From assembly GCF_039521565.1 (NCBI RefSeq), contig NZ_BAAACP010000009.1, forward strand, positions 62,001-126,000: a stretch of DNA of 64,000 bases, written 5' to 3'. The notes under the pieces are model-generated. The model was given only the letters and a program-made list of their open reading frames with translations, was not told the origin of the DNA and did no database searches. A program made the translations under genes and the position numbers. The DNA comes from Paraclostridium tenue. GTDB taxonomy: Bacteria; Bacillota; Clostridia; Peptostreptococcales; Peptostreptococcaceae. Below, piece by piece: positions 53,163 through 62,149 of the stretch. Every line of letters starts with the position of its first letter. Position 1 is the first letter of the stretch.

Positions 53163-53909
53163 TTAATAATCTAATTTTATTATAGGCGTAGCGATATAAA
53201 TCATTGTTTTTTCTTCATTTTCACTATACCTAATTCCTATATTTAAATTTACCTTATTTCCCAAATAATCTAAGTAATCAGTTTTTATAGCTTTACTAAA
53301 AGCTGTAACTGACATAAAATTTTCCTCTTCTACCCTATCTATTTCTTTAGCATTCATATTATATAATATTTTTTTCAAAATATCATCATATTTATATAGT
53401 TGTAACTTTTTTTTATATTCTCCAGCTAAACATGTATAAACATCAACCCTTTTACAATAGCTGTTTAAAGTAGTTTCTAGAACTGTATAAATATCCACTA
53501 TATCTTTATATACTTTATTTTCTAATATGTCAACTATAATATATGACTCATTTTTGCTTTTATTTGCAACAATTATAGATATATTTTTATTTTTTTCTTC
53601 TATTTGTGCATATACCTGACTTTGAGCCTTCTTTTTACTCTCTATCCACTTTAATTGAGACTCTTCTAAACCAAGCATGGAAATAATATCCACACATATA
53701 TTTTTCATTTCTTCTTTATTTAAAGATTTATCTAAATAAGCATTTGCTTTAATATTATAAAACTTAAATTCACTATTCGTATTTTCAAAAGAATTTATCA
53801 TTTGTAGATACCCATTATTTTCTGAACTATTTTTTGATTCTCCATAACAAACAAATAACCCTAGTAAAAACATAAATACTAAACTTATTGTAATTAATAT
53901 TTTCTTCAT
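53163..53909 (-). CDS. ywmB: YwmB-family exported protein
   Basis: A 248-residue protein with an N-terminal signal or anchor (ILITISLVFMFLLGLFVC). The rest is soluble and fits the YwmB/TATA-box-binding-like family found before murA and spoIID in sporulating Firmicutes. The function is not established. AGGGGG precedes ATG. The assignment rests partly on gene order. Confidence 0.75.
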   Translation of the reverse strand: MKKILITISLVFMFLLGLFVCYGESKNSSENNGYLQMINSFENTNSEFKFYNIKANAYLDKSLNKEEMKNICVDIISMLGLEESQLKWIESKKKAQSQVYAQIEEKNKNISIIVANKSKNESYIIVDILENKVYKDIVDIYTVLETTLNSYCKRVDVYTCLAGEYKKKLQLYKYDDILKKILYNMNAKEIDRVEEENFMSVTAFSKAIKTDYLDYLGNKVNLNIGIRYSENEEKTMIYIATPIIKLDY

Positions 53910-54014
53910 AGTATATACCCCCTAGATTTCATTTAATTCATATTTATAATTATTAACGTAAAATAGAAGATTATACTATTTGCAATTTATCAATTTAAAA
54001 ATGTATTCACTATA

Positions 54015-54047
54015 AAATAAGCCTATGCAATTACATAGGCTTTTATT
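54015..54047 (-). terminator. Intrinsic terminator after glmS
   Basis: AATAAGCCTATG and CATAGGCTTTTATT form a stem with a small loop, 8 bp past the glmS stop. Confidence 0.8.
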
Positions 54048-54054
54048 TGCTATC

Positions 54055-55881
54055 TTATTCAACTGTAACTGATTTAGCTAAGTTTCTAGGCTTATCTACA
54101 TCACAACCTCTTTCAACTGCAACGTAGTAAGATAATAATTGAAGTGGTAAAACTGTTAATATACTTGATAATACATCCTCAACATTAGGTATATATATTA
54201 CCTCGTCAGCAGCTTTTTCAACTTCTTTGTTTTTCTCTTGAGCAATAGCTATAACATATGCTCCTCTAGCTCTAACTTCTTCCATATTAGAAACCATCTT
54301 TTCAAATAAAGCTTCTTGAGATGCTATTGCTATAACAGGAGTACCTTTTTCTATTAATGCTATTGTACCGTGCTTTAATTCTCCAGCAGCGAATGCCTCA
54401 GCATGTATATAAGATATTTCTTTTATTTTTAGAGCACCTTCCATAGCTATATTATAATCTAGACCTCTACCTAAATAGAAAGCACTATGCTTTTCTTTTA
54501 AAGTTTTAGCTATTTCTTTTATATAGTCTTCTTGTTTTAATGCTTCTTCTACTTTTAAAGGCATTTCTTTTAATTTTTCTATCATTTCATTATAATACTC
54601 TTTAGTTATAGTACCTTTCTTTATAGCAAAATCTAAAGCTATCATATAAAAAGATACTAATTGAGTTGTATAAGCCTTTGTAGAAGCAACTGATATTTCA
54701 GGACCTGCCCAAGTATAGAATACATCATCAGATTCTCTAGCTATTGATGATCCAACAACATTAGTTACTGATAATATTCTTGCTCCTCTTTCTTTAGCAT
54801 ATCTTAAAGATGCTAAAGTATCTGCAGTTTCTCCTGATTGACTTACTAATATTAATAAAGTCTTATCATCTATAAATGGATCTCTATATCTAAATTCTGA
54901 AGCTATATCAGTTATAACTGGTATTTTAGCAAACTTTTCTATAGCAAATTTTCCTACAAGACCTGCATGATAAGCTGTACCACATGCTACTATATAAACT
55001 CTATTTATATTATCTAAATCTTCTTTAGTCATTTTTATATCATCTAAATGAATTTCTCCATTTTCATTTAATCTTCTTACTAATGTTTCTTTAACTCCAT
55101 TAGGTTGTTCATATATTTCTTTTAACATGAAATGTTCATATCCACCTTTTGATGCAGCTTCTACATCCCAAGTTATTTCGTTTACTTTTTTATCAACAAC
55201 TTCTCTATTTTCATTTAAAACAGTAACCTTATCTCCTACTATATGAACAAATTCTCCATTTTCTAAGAAATATACTTTTCTTGTATATTTTAATATTGCA
55301 GGTATATCTGATGCTATAAAGTTTTCACCTTCTCCAAGACCAACTACTAAAGGACTATCCTTTCTAACTGAAACTAATTCTTGATTGTTGTCCTTGCATA
55401 TAACACCTAATGCATAAGCACCTCTTAATCTTTGAGTAGCTTTATATACTGCATCTAGTAAATTACCTTCATAGTATTTATCAACTAAATGTGCAACAAC
55501 TTCTGTATCTGTTTGAGATAAGAATTTTACACCTTCAGCTTGTAATTCTTCTTTTAATTCAATGTAGTTTTCTATTATACCATTGTGAACAACAGCTATT
55601 GTTTTATCCATATTAAAGTGAGGATGTGAGTTTACATCTGATGGTTCTCCATGAGTTGCCCATCTTGTATGTCCTATACCTAATCCACCTTTTATAGGGT
55701 TTTTTTGTAAATCTTCAGCTAAAATAGCTAACCTACCTTTGAATTTTCTTATTTCTAATTCATCTCCAGTGTTTATTGCAACACCTGCTGAATCATACCC
55801 TCTGTACTCAAGCTTAGAAAGTCCTTCTACTAAAACTTCCGTAGCCATTCTATTTCCTAAATATCCAACTATACCACACAT
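54055..55881 (-). CDS. glmS: Glutamine-fructose-6-phosphate aminotransferase GlmS
   Basis: A 608-residue enzyme making glucosamine 6-phosphate for the cell wall. The N-terminal glutaminase starts MCGIVGYLG with the nucleophile Cys2. Two SIS isomerase domains follow (SQSGETADTLASL about 350; LGRGLDYNIAMEGALK about 458), ending in KSVTVE. AGGAGGA precedes ATG. A glmS ribozyme lies upstream, so the product controls its own mRNA. Confidence 0.97.
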   Translation of the reverse strand: MCGIVGYLGNRMATEVLVEGLSKLEYRGYDSAGVAINTGDELEIRKFKGRLAILAEDLQKNPIKGGLGIGHTRWATHGEPSDVNSHPHFNMDKTIAVVHNGIIENYIELKEELQAEGVKFLSQTDTEVVAHLVDKYYEGNLLDAVYKATQRLRGAYALGVICKDNNQELVSVRKDSPLVVGLGEGENFIASDIPAILKYTRKVYFLENGEFVHIVGDKVTVLNENREVVDKKVNEITWDVEAASKGGYEHFMLKEIYEQPNGVKETLVRRLNENGEIHLDDIKMTKEDLDNINRVYIVACGTAYHAGLVGKFAIEKFAKIPVITDIASEFRYRDPFIDDKTLLILVSQSGETADTLASLRYAKERGARILSVTNVVGSSIARESDDVFYTWAGPEISVASTKAYTTQLVSFYMIALDFAIKKGTITKEYYNEMIEKLKEMPLKVEEALKQEDYIKEIAKTLKEKHSAFYLGRGLDYNIAMEGALKIKEISYIHAEAFAAGELKHGTIALIEKGTPVIAIASQEALFEKMVSNMEEVRARGAYVIAIAQEKNKEVEKAADEVIYIPNVEDVLSSILTVLPLQLLSYYVAVERGCDVDKPRNLAKSVTVE

Positions 55882-55929
55882 ATTTTGTGTCCTCCTAAAA
55901 ATATTATTTATATATATTTTTAAGATTCA

Positions 55930-56085
55930 GGTCAGTTTACATAAGCTTTATTTTGTACATGTAATTACTTACATGTTTTGTAAAAACTTTCCGATGGTAA
56001 ACACACCGCAGAGCATCCGCCGACACTTCGATAAACTCTGTCCTCGTCAACTCAGACCCAAATTTTCAATCTAAGTTCTGGCGCT
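55930..56085 (-). ncRNA. glmS ribozyme
   Basis: The minus strand from 56085 reads A then GCGCCAGAACTTAG, followed by GTTGACGAGGACAGAG, GGCGGATGCTCTGCGGTG and a 3' pseudoknot region ending near ATGTAAACTGA. Self-cleavage would occur between A56085 and G56084 when glucosamine 6-phosphate is bound. It lies about 50 bp before glmS. Confidence 0.95.
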
Positions 56086-56088
56086 TGT

Positions 56089-56124
56089 AAAGCGAATACT
56101 ACGAAATTTCTCAGTATTCGCTTT
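56089..56124 (-). promoter_or_regulatory. Hairpin between glmM stop and glmS ribozyme
   Basis: AAAGCGAATACT and AGTATTCGCTTT pair over 12 bp, 5 bp past the glmM stop. No U-tract follows on the minus strand, so it is unlikely to terminate. After ribozyme cleavage it would be the 3' end of glmM mRNA. Confidence 0.7.
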
Positions 56125-56129
56125 TCAAA

Positions 56130-57476
56130 TTATGATAATTTCTCTTGTATTAGATTAGCTAAATTTGTAGCTAATTCTTTTAATTGACCTTCATCTTTAC
56201 CTTCTAACATAACTCTTACTAATGGTTCTGTTCCAGATGGTCTTATTAAAACTCTACCTGAACCATCCATTAGTTTTTCTATTCTTTCTATTTCAGATTT
56301 TATCTCTGGTATTTCCATATATCTGTTTTTATTTTCATTTTTAATCCTTGCATTTACTAATACTTGTGGGTATTGAGTCATTACTGATGCAAGAGCTGAT
56401 AAAGTTTTACCTTCTTCTTTAACTATTTGAGCTAAGATTAAAGAACTTAAAACTCCATCTCCTGTAGTGTTATAATCTAAGAATATCATATGCCCTGATT
56501 GCTCTCCACCTAAATTATATCCACTATTTTTCATTTCTTCTAATACATATCTATCTCCTACAGAAGTAGTAGCTAAATTTATATTATTTTCTTTAGCTGC
56601 TATAACTAATCCTATATTACTCATAACTGTAACAACTAAAGTATCTTTTGCTAATTTATTATGCTTCTTTAAATAGATGGCACCTAATATCATTATATGG
56701 TCTCCATCAACTATTTGACCCTTTTCATCTACAGCAATAAGTCTATCTGCATCTCCATCATATGCAAGCCCTAAATCCGCATTATGATTAACTACAGCTT
56801 CTTGTAAGCTTTCTGGATGTGTTGATCCACATTTATCATTTATATTATTTCCATCAGGATTATTATTTATTGCTACAACGTCTGCTCCTAATTCTTCAAA
56901 AACCATAGGTGCAACTTTATAAGATGCTCCATTAGCACAGTCTAATACTACCTTTAATCCTTTAAAGTCTGCATTTACTATTGTTTTTAAGTAGTTAACA
57001 TAGTCTCTAACTGCATCATGTTTGTGTAGTTTTTTTCCAACATTACTTCCTGTTGGATGAACATCTACTTTATCTATATCATCTATATACTTTTCTATTT
57101 CTAATTCAATAGAATCATCTAATTTATATCCATATTCATTAAAAAACTTTATTCCATTATATTCAACAGGGTTATGTGATGCTGATATAACTACTCCACA
57201 GTCAGCATTATAGTATTTAGTTAAATAAGCAACCCCTGGTGTTGGTATAACCCCAACAGTTATTATATCGCATCCAACTGACATAAGTCCAGCTATAAGA
57301 GCAGATTCTAGCATATCCCCAGATACTCTAGTATCTTTTCCAACTACAACCTTAACTTTTTCTTTCCCCTTAGTTAAAACATATCCGCCAGCTCTACCTA
57401 GTTTATATGCAAGGTCACAGTTTAATTCTGTATTAGCTATTCCTCTTACTCCGTCAGTTCCAAAATATTTTCTCAT
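56130..57476 (-). CDS. glmM: Phosphoglucosamine mutase GlmM
   Basis: A 448-residue enzyme turning glucosamine 6-phosphate into glucosamine 1-phosphate. The active serine is in VISASHNPVEYNG (about 100), the metal loop is YDGDADRLIAVD (about 240), and IRPSGTEPLVRVM closes the C-terminal domain. AAGGAG precedes ATG. It precedes glmS with only the hairpin and ribozyme between, and no promoter is visible there. Confidence 0.96.
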   Translation of the reverse strand: MRKYFGTDGVRGIANTELNCDLAYKLGRAGGYVLTKGKEKVKVVVGKDTRVSGDMLESALIAGLMSVGCDIITVGVIPTPGVAYLTKYYNADCGVVISASHNPVEYNGIKFFNEYGYKLDDSIELEIEKYIDDIDKVDVHPTGSNVGKKLHKHDAVRDYVNYLKTIVNADFKGLKVVLDCANGASYKVAPMVFEELGADVVAINNNPDGNNINDKCGSTHPESLQEAVVNHNADLGLAYDGDADRLIAVDEKGQIVDGDHIMILGAIYLKKHNKLAKDTLVVTVMSNIGLVIAAKENNINLATTSVGDRYVLEEMKNSGYNLGGEQSGHMIFLDYNTTGDGVLSSLILAQIVKEEGKTLSALASVMTQYPQVLVNARIKNENKNRYMEIPEIKSEIERIEKLMDGSGRVLIRPSGTEPLVRVMLEGKDEGQLKELATNLANLIQEKLS

Positions 57477-57500
57477 CTTAAAATACTCCTTCCAACAATA

Positions 57501-57549
57501 AAGATTTAACTTGAATATAATCTTATATTATGTTCAGGTTAAATCTTTA
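57501..57549. repeat. Long imperfect inverted repeat upstream of glmM
   Basis: AAGATTTAAC and its inverse at the ends, with further complementarity inward over about 22 bp and two mismatches. It lies 25-75 bp before the glmM ATG. It may be an RNA structure in the leader; no family is recognised. Confidence 0.6.
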
Positions 57550-57580
57550 GTTCATAATTGATATTGTAATATGTTTATCA

Positions 57581-57616
57581 AAAAAAGACAATAGTTTAAA
57601 TACTATTGTCTTTTTT
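57581..57616 (-). terminator. Terminator after the 2-oxoacid oxidoreductase operon
   Basis: AAAAAAGACAATAGT and ACTATTGTCTTTTTT form a 15-bp stem with T run, about 36 bp past the gamma subunit stop. Confidence 0.88.
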
Positions 57617-57651
57617 ATGTCACTTTTTATATTTTTTTCATATATTTAAAA

Positions 57652-58212
57652 TTATGCAAGTGCTTCTTTATTTTGTACAGCTTCTGCACCTTTCATTAAC
57701 GCTTCTTTATTTAATGGAACAAACTTCTCTTTACTTGGTCCAAAAACTTTTTTGAAAGCTTCTAATACTGATTCAACTTCTACACATTTATTTAATTCTA
57801 AGTATGCTCCTAGCATTATCATATTAGCAACTCTTGGATTACCAAGTTCTAAAGCTATTTCATTAGCTGGTATATAATAAGCTTTTATATCTTCTCTTTC
57901 TACTTTTTTCTCGATTAATGAACTATTTACTAAAATTTTTCCACCAGGAATAACATCTTTTTCAAATTTATCAAGGGAAGGTAAATTCATTACTATAGCA
58001 CAAGTTGCATCATCAGTTATAACTGGAGATCCTACTGGTATATCAGAAATTGTTACTGAACAGTTAGCTGTTCCTCCACGCATTTCTGGTCCGTATGAAG
58101 GTAACCATGAAACTTCTTTCTCCTCAAGCATCCCTGCATAAGTAAGTAATTGTCCCATAGACATAACACCTTGACCACCAAATCCTGCACATATTACTCT
58201 TTCTGTAGCCAT
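57652..58212 (-). CDS. 2-oxoacid:ferredoxin oxidoreductase, gamma subunit
   Basis: A 186-residue subunit of a four-subunit enzyme that decarboxylates 2-oxoacids to acyl-CoA with ferredoxin reduction. RVICAGFGGQGVMSMGQ at the N-terminus and EMRGGTANCSVTIS are the gamma family marks. I start at ATG 58212, which follows GAGGAGG; a longer frame to 58239 lies inside the beta gene. Whether the complex prefers 2-oxoisovalerate or 2-oxoglutarate cannot be read; the adjacent ptb-buk favours branched or short-chain acids. Confidence 0.9.
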   Translation of the reverse strand: MATERVICAGFGGQGVMSMGQLLTYAGMLEEKEVSWLPSYGPEMRGGTANCSVTISDIPVGSPVITDDATCAIVMNLPSLDKFEKDVIPGGKILVNSSLIEKKVEREDIKAYYIPANEIALELGNPRVANMIMLGAYLELNKCVEVESVLEAFKKVFGPSKEKFVPLNKEALMKGAEAVQNKEALA

Positions 58213-58213
58213 A

Positions 58214-58966
58214 TTACTTCGCCTCCTCAACTTTAACATCTTTAATGTTTCCTATTGGATAATATGGCATCATATTATCTCTTAGCCATTGTAATGAATT
58301 TTGAGGTGTTAATCCCCAGTTTGTTGGACAAGTAGATAAAACTTCTACTATACCAAATCCAAGACCAGCTAATTGTACTTCAAATGCTTTTTTTATAGCT
58401 TTTTTAGCTTTTCTTACGTTAGCTGGAGTATCTACTGAAACTCTTTCTACAAATACAGCTCTATCTAATGTTCCTAACATCTCTGCTATTCTTATAGGAG
58501 CTCCTTGTAAGTTAATATCTCTTCCGCTTTGAGCTGTAGTAGCTTTTTGCCCTACTAAGGTAGTTGGTGCCATTTGTCCACCAGTCATTCCATATATAGC
58601 ATTATTTACAAATATAGTTGTAAATTTTTCTCCTCTAGCAGCAGCATGAACTATTTCAGCTGTACCTATTGATGCTAAATCTCCATCACCTTGATAAGTG
58701 AAAACTACTTTATCAGGATGAACTCTCTTTATTCCAGTCGCAACAGCTGGTGCTCTACCATGAGATGCTTCTTGCATATCACAGTTAAAATAATCATAAG
58801 CTAAAACTGAACATCCAACAGGTGCAACACCTATAGCATCTCCTAATACTCCTAACTCTTCTAATACTTCTGCAACTATTCTGTGTATTATTCCATGTGT
58901 ACACCCTGGACAGTAGTGAGTATGTTTATCTGTTAGTCCTTGAGTTTTTTTGAATACAACTGTCAT
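58214..58966 (-). CDS. 2-oxoacid:ferredoxin oxidoreductase, beta (TPP-binding) subunit
   Basis: A 250-residue thiamine-pyrophosphate-binding subunit. HYCPGCTHGI (cysteines near 18-21) and the TPP motif GDGDLASIGTAEIVHA with later NNAIYGMTGGQ are visible. GGAGGTG precedes ATG, and the start overlaps the alpha stop. A cluster ligand role for the cysteines is usual in the family. Confidence 0.93.
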   Translation of the reverse strand: MTVVFKKTQGLTDKHTHYCPGCTHGIIHRIVAEVLEELGVLGDAIGVAPVGCSVLAYDYFNCDMQEASHGRAPAVATGIKRVHPDKVVFTYQGDGDLASIGTAEIVHAAARGEKFTTIFVNNAIYGMTGGQMAPTTLVGQKATTAQSGRDINLQGAPIRIAEMLGTLDRAVFVERVSVDTPANVRKAKKAIKKAFEVQLAGLGFGIVEVLSTCPTNWGLTPQNSLQWLRDNMMPYYPIGNIKDVKVEEAK

Positions 58967-60048
58967 TATCTAGCACCTCCCATAGCTACTTCTTGAGAAT
59001 CTTCAACTATTTGTCTAGCTTTATCAGCTATCTCTGCTGGTGATGGTATCATACCACCAGTTCTTCCATAGAAATGTACTGGTAATCTACCTTCTATAGC
59101 TAATCTAACATCTTCTACCATTTGCCCCATACTCATTTCCACAGTTAATATATTTTTAGCTTGTGGTATTTGGTTAAATGCTTCAAATGGGAATGGCCAT
59201 AAAGTTTTAGGTCTTATAAGTCCAGCTTTTATTCCTTCTTCTCTTAATGATTCTATTGTATTTTTAACGATTCTTGAAGTAGTTCCATATGCAACAAAAA
59301 CTATTTCAGCATCTTCTGTTTTATACATTTCATAATCAGTTTCATTTTTTTCTATTTCTTTATATTTAGCTTCTAAATTTATACAGTGATCTTCTAAAGC
59401 TTTAGGATCTAAGTATAAAGAGTTTATTATATTTGGCTTTCTTTCCATTTTAGTTCCAACACTTGCCCAAGTTTTTGGAGCTAAATCTCTTTTTTTAGGT
59501 GCATTAAATTCTACAGGTTCCATCATTTGACCTATCATACCATCTCCAACTACCATAACTGGAGTTCTGTAATAATCAGCAACTTCAAACGCTTCCATTA
59601 CCATATCAACTGCTTCTTGTACAGTTGCTGGAGCATATACTGGTGTTCTATAATCTCCGTTACCTCCACCTCTTGTTGACATAAAATAGTCAGCTTGAGA
59701 TGGTTGTATTCCTCCAAGACCTGGGCCACCTCTCATTATATTAACTATAACGCATGGAAGTTCTGCTCCTGCTATATAAGTTATACCTTCTTGCTTTAAA
59801 GCTATTCCAGGAGAAGATGACGAAGTCATAACTCTAGCTCCTGCACCAGCAGCTCCATAAACCATATTTATAGCAGATACTTCTGATTCTGCTTGAACAA
59901 ATACCCCTTCGTTCTTTGGTAATTCTCTAGACATATATTCTGGCAACTCATTTTGTGGTGTTATTGGATATCCAAAGAAATACTTACAACCAGCTTCCAT
60001 AGCTGCTTTTCCTATCGCTTCGTTACCTTTCATAAGTATCTTAGCCAT
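58966..60048 (-). CDS. 2-oxoacid:ferredoxin oxidoreductase, alpha subunit
   Basis: A 360-residue subunit with the pyrimidine-binding domain. CKYFFGYPITPQNELPEYM at the N-terminus and GAGARVMTSSSSPGIALKQEG are typical of VOR/KOR alpha. A C-terminal domain follows from about 230. AAGGGGG precedes ATG. It is 24 bp after the ferredoxin subunit and overlaps the beta start. Confidence 0.93.
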   Translation of the reverse strand: MAKILMKGNEAIGKAAMEAGCKYFFGYPITPQNELPEYMSRELPKNEGVFVQAESEVSAINMVYGAAGAGARVMTSSSSPGIALKQEGITYIAGAELPCVIVNIMRGGPGLGGIQPSQADYFMSTRGGGNGDYRTPVYAPATVQEAVDMVMEAFEVADYYRTPVMVVGDGMIGQMMEPVEFNAPKKRDLAPKTWASVGTKMERKPNIINSLYLDPKALEDHCINLEAKYKEIEKNETDYEMYKTEDAEIVFVAYGTTSRIVKNTIESLREEGIKAGLIRPKTLWPFPFEAFNQIPQAKNILTVEMSMGQMVEDVRLAIEGRLPVHFYGRTGGMIPSPAEIADKARQIVEDSQEVAMGGAR

Positions 60049-60072
60049 TTTAATTCCCCCTTAAGTTTATAT

Positions 60073-60288
60073 TTAGTCTCTCTCAACTGTTATAACTGCA
60101 TCTGGACACATAGTTGCACAATTTGCACATCCTATACACTTGTCTAAATCTGAAACAGTAGCTGGATTATACCCCTTATTGTTTATTGTAGTTGTGTCTA
60201 TCTCTACAATTTTAACTGGACATGCATCTACACAAAGTGCACACCCTTTACAAAAGTCTTGGTCAAAAGTTACTTTTCCCTTAGCCAT
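60073..60288 (-). CDS. 2-oxoacid:ferredoxin oxidoreductase, delta (ferredoxin) subunit
   Basis: A 71-residue 2[4Fe-4S] ferredoxin-type subunit with CKGCALCVDACPV and CIGCANCATMCPD. It takes electrons from the TPP site and hands them to free ferredoxin. I start at ATG 60288 because GGGAGG lies about 9 bp upstream; the frame extended to 60342 overlaps the preceding gene. First of the delta-alpha-beta-gamma run. Confidence 0.93.
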   Translation of the reverse strand: MAKGKVTFDQDFCKGCALCVDACPVKIVEIDTTTINNKGYNPATVSDLDKCIGCANCATMCPDAVITVERD

Positions 60289-60329
60289 AAAATTAGCCTC
60301 CCTTGAACTGTATATATTTAAACCTCTTA

Positions 60330-61007
60330 TTAAATCCAACATTCCCTCATGTATAATTTAACTGGGAATATTTCTCCCCTTAAGTTGTTTGGAAGTTGAG
60401 GTATCAAGCTTTCTAAACACGTGACATATCTTATAGGTATGCCCGTTAAATTTGAAACTTCTTTTATTAATTCATTTCCTTTTAAAATATCATCTACAGT
60501 AGTTTCTCTAACTAAATGTGTATTATTAACAAGTCCTGTCACTTTAAGATTTGAAGTTTTTTCTATAGATTTAATGTGATTTATAACATCTTGTGCTGTT
60601 TGAGTTTTCTCTCTATTTGCATTTACTACACAAAACATATCATAATCATCTTTTTCTATTAAATGACTAAATCTTCCTAAAACTCTAGCTCCTACATCAT
60701 CTCCACCTACATCAATTACATAATTATATTCTTTATCAGTTATTGGACTTGTAACTTGAGCAGATACTGCTGGTAAATCTAATGTAGTTGCTTGAACTGA
60801 ACTATCTATTGGTAATATATCTTTAGACTGTAAAAAATCCCTTTTCTCCCTAGTTCTAAAATAGACATTTACTACATCTAAATCAGATATTGCAACTTTT
60901 GTATCTATAAGTTCCCTAAGACGTGTAACATAATTCATGGAAAACTCACTTTTACCACTACCATAGTGACCTATGATGATTCTAATTCTCTTGTCATTTA
61001 CTATCAT
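60330..61007 (-). CDS. P-loop ATP-binding protein of the ptb-buk-2-oxoacid oxidoreductase operon, function unknown
   Basis: A 225-residue soluble protein. Walker A is IIIGHYGSGKSEF (about 10-22), followed by VAISDLDVVNVYFRTRE (about 40-56) and YVIDVGGDDVGAR (about 95), resembling a MinD/ArsA-like or nucleotide-binding maturation fold. It contains no obvious metal site except scattered cysteines. It lies 12 bp after buk and 41 bp before the ferredoxin subunit, so it is cotranscribed. A role in assembly or regulation of the enzymes is a guess. Confidence 0.8.
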   Translation of the reverse strand: MIVNDKRIRIIIGHYGSGKSEFSMNYVTRLRELIDTKVAISDLDVVNVYFRTREKRDFLQSKDILPIDSSVQATTLDLPAVSAQVTSPITDKEYNYVIDVGGDDVGARVLGRFSHLIEKDDYDMFCVVNANREKTQTAQDVINHIKSIEKTSNLKVTGLVNNTHLVRETTVDDILKGNELIKEVSNLTGIPIRYVTCLESLIPQLPNNLRGEIFPVKLYMRECWI

Positions 61008-61019
61008 TTAATCACCTTT

Positions 61020-62123
61020 TTATAATGTATTAGCTATAGCTAGTTCTTTACCATAAACTTTAGCTTCTTCTTCATTTGATAAAACTCTAAGCCCCCCTTG
61101 AGCTAAAGCTATCATTTCATCTTCGCCAGGGTAAACCTTTACCTCAGCCACAAATTTAACCTTATCTATTATCATATTTGTAACCATCTTTGAATATGAT
61201 ATACCACCTGTTAATAAAACTGCATCAACTTCTCCATTTAAAACAGTTGCACAAGCTCCTATTTCTTTAGCAACTTGATATGCCATAGCTTCATATACTA
61301 TTTTAGCTTTATCATTTCCTGCTTCAATCATAGCTTCTACTTCTCTACCATCATTAGTATTTAAGTATGCTACTAATCCACCATTTCCTTTTATTCTTTT
61401 CTTTATATCATCTTGTGTATATTCTCCACTAAAGCACATTTTAACTAAATCTCCAACTGGTAGACCTCCACTTCTCTCAGGTGAGAATGGTCCTTCTCCA
61501 TCTAAAGCGTTAGCTACATCTATTACAGAACCCTTTAAGTGAGCTCCAACAGATATTCCTCCACCCATATGTGCTACTATAAAGTTACAGTCTTCATACT
61601 TCTTATTTAAATCTTTAGCAGCTCTTCTTGCTGTAGCTTTTTGATTTAAAGCATGGAATATACTCTTTCTAGTAATCTCAGGTATACCTGAAATTCTAGC
61701 TACATCATTTAACTCATCTACAACAACTGGGTCTACTATATATGAAGGTATGCCTACACTATCTCCTATTTCTTTTGCTATTAATCCACCTAAATTAGAT
61801 GCATGTTCTCCTAAAACTCCTACTTTTAAGTCCTCTACCATTTCCTCATCTACACTATATGTACCACCTGTTATAGGCTTTAAAAGTCCTCCCCTACCTA
61901 CTACAGCGTCTAAATCTGATACTTTTATTCCACCTTCTTTTAAGGCATCTTCTATTACTTGTTTTCTGAATTCAAATTGATCTGATATTTTTTCATATTT
62001 GCTTATTTCTTCCGAAGTGTGTCTTAGTGTTTTCTCAAATAATAATTCTTCATTATCAAAAACAGCTATTTTAGTTGATGTTGATCCTGGATTGATTGTT
62101 AAGATTTTAAATTTTTTCTCCAT
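61020..62123 (-). CDS. buk: Butyrate kinase
   Basis: A 367-residue acetokinase-family enzyme making ATP from butyryl phosphate (or branched acyl phosphate). ILTINPGSTSTKIAVFD at the N-terminus, VAHMGGGISVGAH (about 182) and ALLLTGGISYSK-like segment VDAVLLTGGISYSKM (about 305) are family motifs. CAGGGGG precedes ATG. It follows ptb by 26 bp. The true acid may be isobutyrate or isovalerate, given the neighbouring oxidoreductase. Confidence 0.94.
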   Translation of the reverse strand: MEKKFKILTINPGSTSTKIAVFDNEELLFEKTLRHTSEEISKYEKISDQFEFRKQVIEDALKEGGIKVSDLDAVVGRGGLLKPITGGTYSVDEEMVEDLKVGVLGEHASNLGGLIAKEIGDSVGIPSYIVDPVVVDELNDVARISGIPEITRKSIFHALNQKATARRAAKDLNKKYEDCNFIVAHMGGGISVGAHLKGSVIDVANALDGEGPFSPERSGGLPVGDLVKMCFSGEYTQDDIKKRIKGNGGLVAYLNTNDGREVEAMIEAGNDKAKIVYEAMAYQVAKEIGACATVLNGEVDAVLLTGGISYSKMVTNMIIDKVKFVAEVKVYPGEDEMIALAQGGLRVLSNEEEAKVYGKELAIANTL

Positions 62124-62149
62124 ATTAAGCCCCCTGTATATTTATCAAT

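Noticed and set aside
55739..56074. Plus-strand frame crossing glmS and the ribozyme
   Set aside because: It overlaps a conserved gene and a conserved ribozyme; no ribosome site.
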